Position numbers and translations under genes: made by a program. 64,000 bases of DNA from Eleginops maclovinus (lineage: Eukaryota > Chordata > Actinopteri > Perciformes > Eleginopidae), in contig NC_086350.1 in NCBI RefSeq assembly GCF_036324505.1, positions 11,177,032 through 11,241,031 of the forward strand. The letters are read 5' to 3'. Shown here one piece after another: positions 58,301-64,000 of the stretch; position 1 is the first letter of the stretch; each line of letters opens with the position of its first letter. A model generated the notes under the pieces. It saw nothing but the letters and a program-made list of their open reading frames with translations, was not told the origin of the DNA and ran no database searches.

Positions 58301-59316
58301 CCTTGTTATATCAAACAAGCAAAGCGACGGTTTACTGCTGTTTGACCACAAGATGGCGCCAAAATCAACGTTCCTTTACCAGTAGTGCTGCGTTTAGGTG
58401 CCCCTAGAGTGAAGTGTTTTTTCAAGGGTGCGTTGAGGTTTATTTATTTCACTGCAGTAAATGTCAAAATGAAAACCTGGGGATATAAATGTATTAACAA
58501 AAAATCCATTCAATGCCAGACGTTGTCAGAATGGTTGTTGTTGAGAGATTTCAAGTAAGACACTTAGTCCTGAATTCATGAAAACATTTGTTAGCTCCCC
58601 AGCCTGAAGTTTTACATTTCCGATAGCTGTAAATGCTACCATAAGTCCGGATATGACATCATAACCACAGGAACCACACTTTAGCTCGTAACGGTAGCTG
58701 TAGCATAACAGCTAACTTATCAGTATTCAAAACAAAAGCTCTCATAAGCACAATATCTTCTTTATCTCCTATTTGGACGTTAATATGGAGCTGTAGGCAG
58801 GACTTATAAATAAAGGTAATAATCTTAAGTAGGGTTTATTTTGCATATGTGGAAAGAATACATATGGGGTACCGCTAACGTTATTATACAACATGTTTTT
58901 GTAGCAAGCAGCAACTAAACAATACATTTACCTTTTTAAGATGTGTAATTTGACACAAGCTGTAATTGTAGTAACTGTTCGAAGCTACATGTGATAGCAG
59001 AACTACCATATTTTACTACTAGGAAACTAGCGTTACAGCGGATGAAAGATGGAAAAGTAGAGTTAAGGAATTGTCATATTTTTCAATGTTATCCTAAAAA
59101 ATGAGACAGGAACAGGTTGAAACTGTATATTAACTATATGTCTGCATTATTGGAGGTTTAGTAAATTGACTTGCTGACATTTTGACGACTTGAAATGTAG
59201 CCACCCCCATCCACTATGTACTGGATATAAAATCTGACATAACACTGTAACGATGACTACTGATCTCTTCGCTTTCAGTGTTGAGGAATGGTCTGACTGC
59301 AGCAGAACCAGCAAAG
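58301..59316 (+). promoter_or_regulatory. snapc5 promoter and 5' untranslated region (noncoding exon probable)
   Basis: The first snapc5 coding exon is preceded by a good acceptor (CTCTTCGCTTTCAG ending at 59278), so translation probably starts in exon 2 and a noncoding exon lies upstream. CCACAAGATGGCGCC at 58346-58360 fits a YY1 site (AAGATGGCGCC), often found close to the start of housekeeping genes, and also fits CTCF loosely. Possible donors are TCAA|GTAAGA at about 58555 and AAAG|GTAATA at about 58815. The exact start site cannot be fixed from sequence. Confidence 0.45.
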
Positions 59317-60597
59317 ATGCACAGCCGTCTGCAGGAGTTGAAGAAGGAAGAGGAGACTCTGCTCAAAATAAAAGTCATGCTACAGGACCAGCTGAACAGG
59401 CTGAAGGTGAGTGAGAGAATCCACAATGAGTGCAGGGGTTTGTGCTTATGTTTGTGGTAAATCTGTTTTATATATAACATTTTTCCTCTGTGTTTCAGTT
59501 CGAAGAGGGAGCTTTAAAATCTATCATTAGTGCACAAACAGAAGAAGGAGCCTCTGAACGCTCTTCCCCAGAAGCTGAGGTAATCACTGTCACATCAGGG
59601 GCAACCCTGCTACTATGTACAGGTTCCAATCTGTTTGAATGAGTTTTCTGATCATTTCACACCTAATTTGATTTTTTGAGAATGAAGTTAAGTTCTATTT
59701 TACCACACAACACTACAGTGTGCTAGCTGGGGTGTTACAGCTTGCAGACCTGCATAACCTCATTGATTCAAATCCACACTTAAGCCATGGTACTTCGAGT
59801 AATAATGTTAAGACTGAAAAGTTGCCAGCTTGTTTATGTGAGTTGGCATAAACTGATTAATTTACCACCTAAGTTTACATCTGTACGACTAAGTTATACA
59901 TACCCATGTAATCCTGTTTGTCTAGTAGAAATGTTGCTGAGTTTATTGGGTTGTTTTGAGCGCCTTGAATTGTGATGGATAATCAGATTATTTTCTTGCA
60001 CGCAAAGGCTATAACATTTTAGGACTGTTTTAGTTTTCATGATTTAATTGTATTTATAAACATATTGTATGTACAATTTTTAAGAAACTTGTTTATGTCA
60101 TATAGCAATTCACATATTGAATTACAGAATACTAGGATTTATATTCGGTTTACTACTCTGAGAACAGTATTTATGGTTTTATCTGCCTTGTAAAACATTG
60201 AATATGAAATGCCTTTATGCTACTCAAGCAATGAACACTGAACACTGCTTCAACTTACAGTTTGGGGTTTTCGACTTAACATTTCTAGGAATGACTTTTA
60301 AGGCACATAGTTATACATATGAAATATCGCTAGGAAAAGTACCTAAAATAACTAGCAGAGACATACTGCTCTAGCTGGAAATGCATTCTCACTTTGACTT
60401 TGTTTCAGGTTCATATTAACCTTGATGATGAGGCCGAGATCAATCAAACCAAACTGCTACTGAATGCCGCTATAGATATCGATATGGAGGAGGAGGAGGA
60501 GGATGATGAGGAGGAAGATGAAGAGGATGATGAAGAAGATGACATTGAAATTGAGTCTGGGCCCGATGACAATGAGGAGGATGATGATGATTACTGA
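59317..60597 (+). CDS. snapc5: SNAPC5 (SNAP19), small subunit of the snRNA-activating protein complex
   Basis: A nuclear subunit of SNAPc, the complex that binds the proximal sequence element of snRNA genes and serves both RNA polymerase II and III. SNAPC5 stabilises the assembly of the larger subunits. Coding exons are 59317-59406, 59499-59579 and 60409-60597, all GT-AG and all phase 0, giving 119 residues and a TGA stop. The N-terminus MHSRLQELKKEEETLLKIK closely matches human SNAPC5. Leucines at 8, 15, 22 and 29 form a heptad zipper. INQTKLLL at 68-75 matches the family INQTTLEL. Residues 84-102 are pure Glu/Asp and the protein ends in a second acidic stretch. It is longer than the human protein (98 residues by memory), mainly through the tail. 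The start was chosen by homology; the upstream in-frame GTG at the exon edge is not used. Confidence 0.96.
59580..60408 (+). other. snapc5 intron before the last exon
   Basis: An 829-bp GT-AG intron ending in TTTGTTTCAG. A 62-codon open frame inside it (59787-59975) shows no resemblance to a protein. Confidence 0.9.
60409..60597 (+). CDS. snapc5: snapc5 last coding exon: conserved INQT motif and acidic tail
   Basis: It encodes residues 58-119. After VHINLDDEAEINQTKLLLN comes an almost uninterrupted Glu/Asp tail built from GAG/GAT/GAA codons. The DNA is therefore a purine-rich GAN repeat, which may expand or contract between species. Confidence 0.95.
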   Translation, partial: VHINLDDEAEINQTKLLLNAAIDIDMEEEEEDDEEEDEEDDEEDDIEIESGPDDNEEDDDDY

Positions 60598-60977
60598 GAT
60601 TCTCAGTGTCTCATGGAGCTTAACTATTTGCACCACTGAAGAAAACCACATGTTAACAGACATATGTTCATTTGTTCACCTGTTTATCACTTATAAAGTT
60701 TAATTTATTTGAATGGAGTGAGTAACAGTTACAGTGTAATGATGAGTGGTGCTAACGGTACCCTCCTTGGTCTGGTTTAAGGCACAACAAACCACATAAG
60801 AATTTATTTGTCAAATGTTGTGAAAAAGGTCTGAAATGCAGTAAGACAGTGTTATTAGCTGCTTATAGCTTACTAGACATATTGTGCATTTTGAGGATAA
60901 GCATTATAATGTGTGGCTGGGCCATATAAGAAGATAGTACGTATACATTATGCAAGAGATGATAACTGTAAGCACAA

Positions 60978-60983
60978 AATAAA
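60978..60983 (+). terminator. snapc5 polyadenylation signal AATAAA
   Basis: AATAAA lies 381 bp after the snapc5 stop codon and is the first canonical signal downstream. It implies cleavage near 60995-61010. Confidence 0.7.
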
Positions 60984-60999
60984 ATGTTTTGCATAAGTT

Positions 61000-62331
61000 T
61001 CATCTGACTGATTTTTACAATATACACTTCCACTCATTCTTTGCAACATATGGTATTGTTTTTTAAGATGCAAGGCATACGTATGGCCAATAAGCAGATT
61101 CATGTTATTTTAAATTGAGGTGATACCTATTTAATTGTCCTAACCTGACCCAGGCCAATGGGTTATGCAGTGCAAACACTTTCCACTAGCAAACCATTCA
61201 GCATTTTCTAAACAGCTAAAACAATACGGTGAGCCTCACAATAAGGCCAGCATTCACACTGACAGCAGGGACAGCTCTGGAGAAGGGTGGTGCTACAACA
61301 GGCAACATACAATAGAGAACGCAGCGATAGATATATTCAGCTTTCTACGTGGGCGGCTGTTCCAGGAGAGCTCCCATTCACCCAGGGACACACCTGCTGC
61401 AAATGAATTCTTCATAAGGTACGCAGGTAGTTAGACATAATTAATATGCTGAGAATCAGATCGGACTGATGGTTGATTGATTGATGATTGATTTAGCTGG
61501 TGATTTAAAATACATTACTAAAAGTATTATTCATATTTGTTATATAAAAAATAACACCTAAGTGTTTTGGTGAAAAATTATCTAAAAAAAATAAAGGTAA
61601 AATGGGTTTCCCAATTAGTGTTCATAATTCCATGAGCTTGAGATGCTTAAGGTGATGATTTTAAATGACTAATTTTATCATGCAGCAATGCCATATATTT
61701 TGCATTATATGATTAGGCTTTTATTAAATTGATTGCAGACTTATAAGACTAAAAGTCTCTATTGTGAAATGAACTGCATTTAATTTAAGATAATTGGGCT
61801 TGTTTAGTTGTAAGGACTTTGACATTAACCTTCACAATCTAACAAGTAGCATTAAATATCTTATTGTTGTCTAATGGTGAGGTTCAGAAATTACCCAAAT
61901 TCAGATATGGTCTTTATGTGTGCAAACTGGTTCATTCACTGTCATGTGATTGTGCACTGTAAATATATCACCCTCGCTAACATTAACTTTGCTTACAGAG
62001 GGGAAACCATAGTTTGTATGGGATCTGTCCACCTCAGCACGATGAGCTCACACTCCATTGAGTTTTAAAGGGGCTATTTGGCTCTGCATTAGATTGGCGG
62101 GACCCCCCATAGTCTATCACATTGGATGCTTTTAGAGACAGTTTGATAAAAGTTAATTAGGATTATATCAAAGATTAGTTTCTGTTATTAGTTTAATTTT
62201 TTCAAACATTTTTTGAAATGAGGGGCATTAGCATGTGTGTGCAGTACGTGTGTTTTGATGAAATGACATGTTTGCTAACTTGTAATAGTGATTCAGAGAT
62301 GAAGCAAAGTTATTCTCCTTTGCTTGCAGAC
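61000..62331. other. Short intergenic stretch between snapc5 and lctl
   Basis: About 1.3 kb that should contain the lctl promoter. An open frame at 61165-61434 has no recognisable similarity and no splice or homology support. An inverted CCAAT box (ATTGG) followed by GCGGG occurs at about 62093. No clear TATA box or other promoter mark could be identified. Confidence 0.5.
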
Positions 62332-62389
62332 GTGAGTGAAGGACTGGAGCAGAACCAGACAGTAACTGTGCTGCAGGCTCAGGAGTACA

Positions 62390-64000
<1,611 letters not shown>

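Overview
The window comes from a vertebrate nuclear genome, almost certainly a ray-finned (teleost) fish. The coding exons are small, use GT-AG introns, and sit in long AT-rich noncoding stretches full of (CA/GT)n, (GA)n, poly-C and (CAG)n microsatellites. Several interspersed repeats look like families common in teleosts. All gene names come from my own translation and memory of the families; no database was searched.

Three protein-coding genes can be supported. (1) smad6, minus strand, 13472 down to 9206: three exons encode the N-terminus, the MH1 domain and the linker with its PY motif. The MH2-coding last exon is not visible, so positions 1-9205 are read as the start of a very long third intron. 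(2) snapc5, plus strand, 59317-60597: a complete 119-residue protein in three coding exons with a poly(A) signal at 60978. (3) lctl (lactase-like, glycoside hydrolase family 1), plus strand, from 62390 to the window end: eight exons covering the first 300 codons, truncated by the window edge. Its catalytic acid/base position is Asn instead of Glu.

Layout: 1-9205 smad6 intron 3; 9206-13472 smad6 exons 1-3; 13473 to about 14500 smad6 upstream region with a long CG/CA tract; about 14500-58300 a roughly 44 kb block in which I find no coding gene; 58300-60997 snapc5; 60998-62331 a short intergenic stretch; 62332-64000 the 5' part of lctl. The gene-poor block holds microsatellites, two CAG-repeat clusters, six poly-C runs, a repeat bounded by inverted ends (about 22911-23478), a repeat flanked by an 8-bp direct repeat (24449-24711), an hAT-like element with an 8-bp target duplication (54937-55447), and a few low-confidence CTCF/YY1-like sites.

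The three genes do not form one pathway. smad6 is an inhibitor of BMP signalling, snapc5 is a subunit of the snRNA-gene activating complex, and lctl is a membrane-anchored GH1-like protein linked to the eye lens. Their proximity matches the human 15q22 neighbourhood as I recall it (SNAPC5-RPL4-ZWILCH-LCTL-SMAD6), with the order altered. I found no evidence of an undescribed gene system. The best leads are a perfect 22-bp-arm hairpin in smad6 intron 1, a CA repeat placed right after the smad6 exon 1 donor, and the large gene-free interval beside a developmental regulator.
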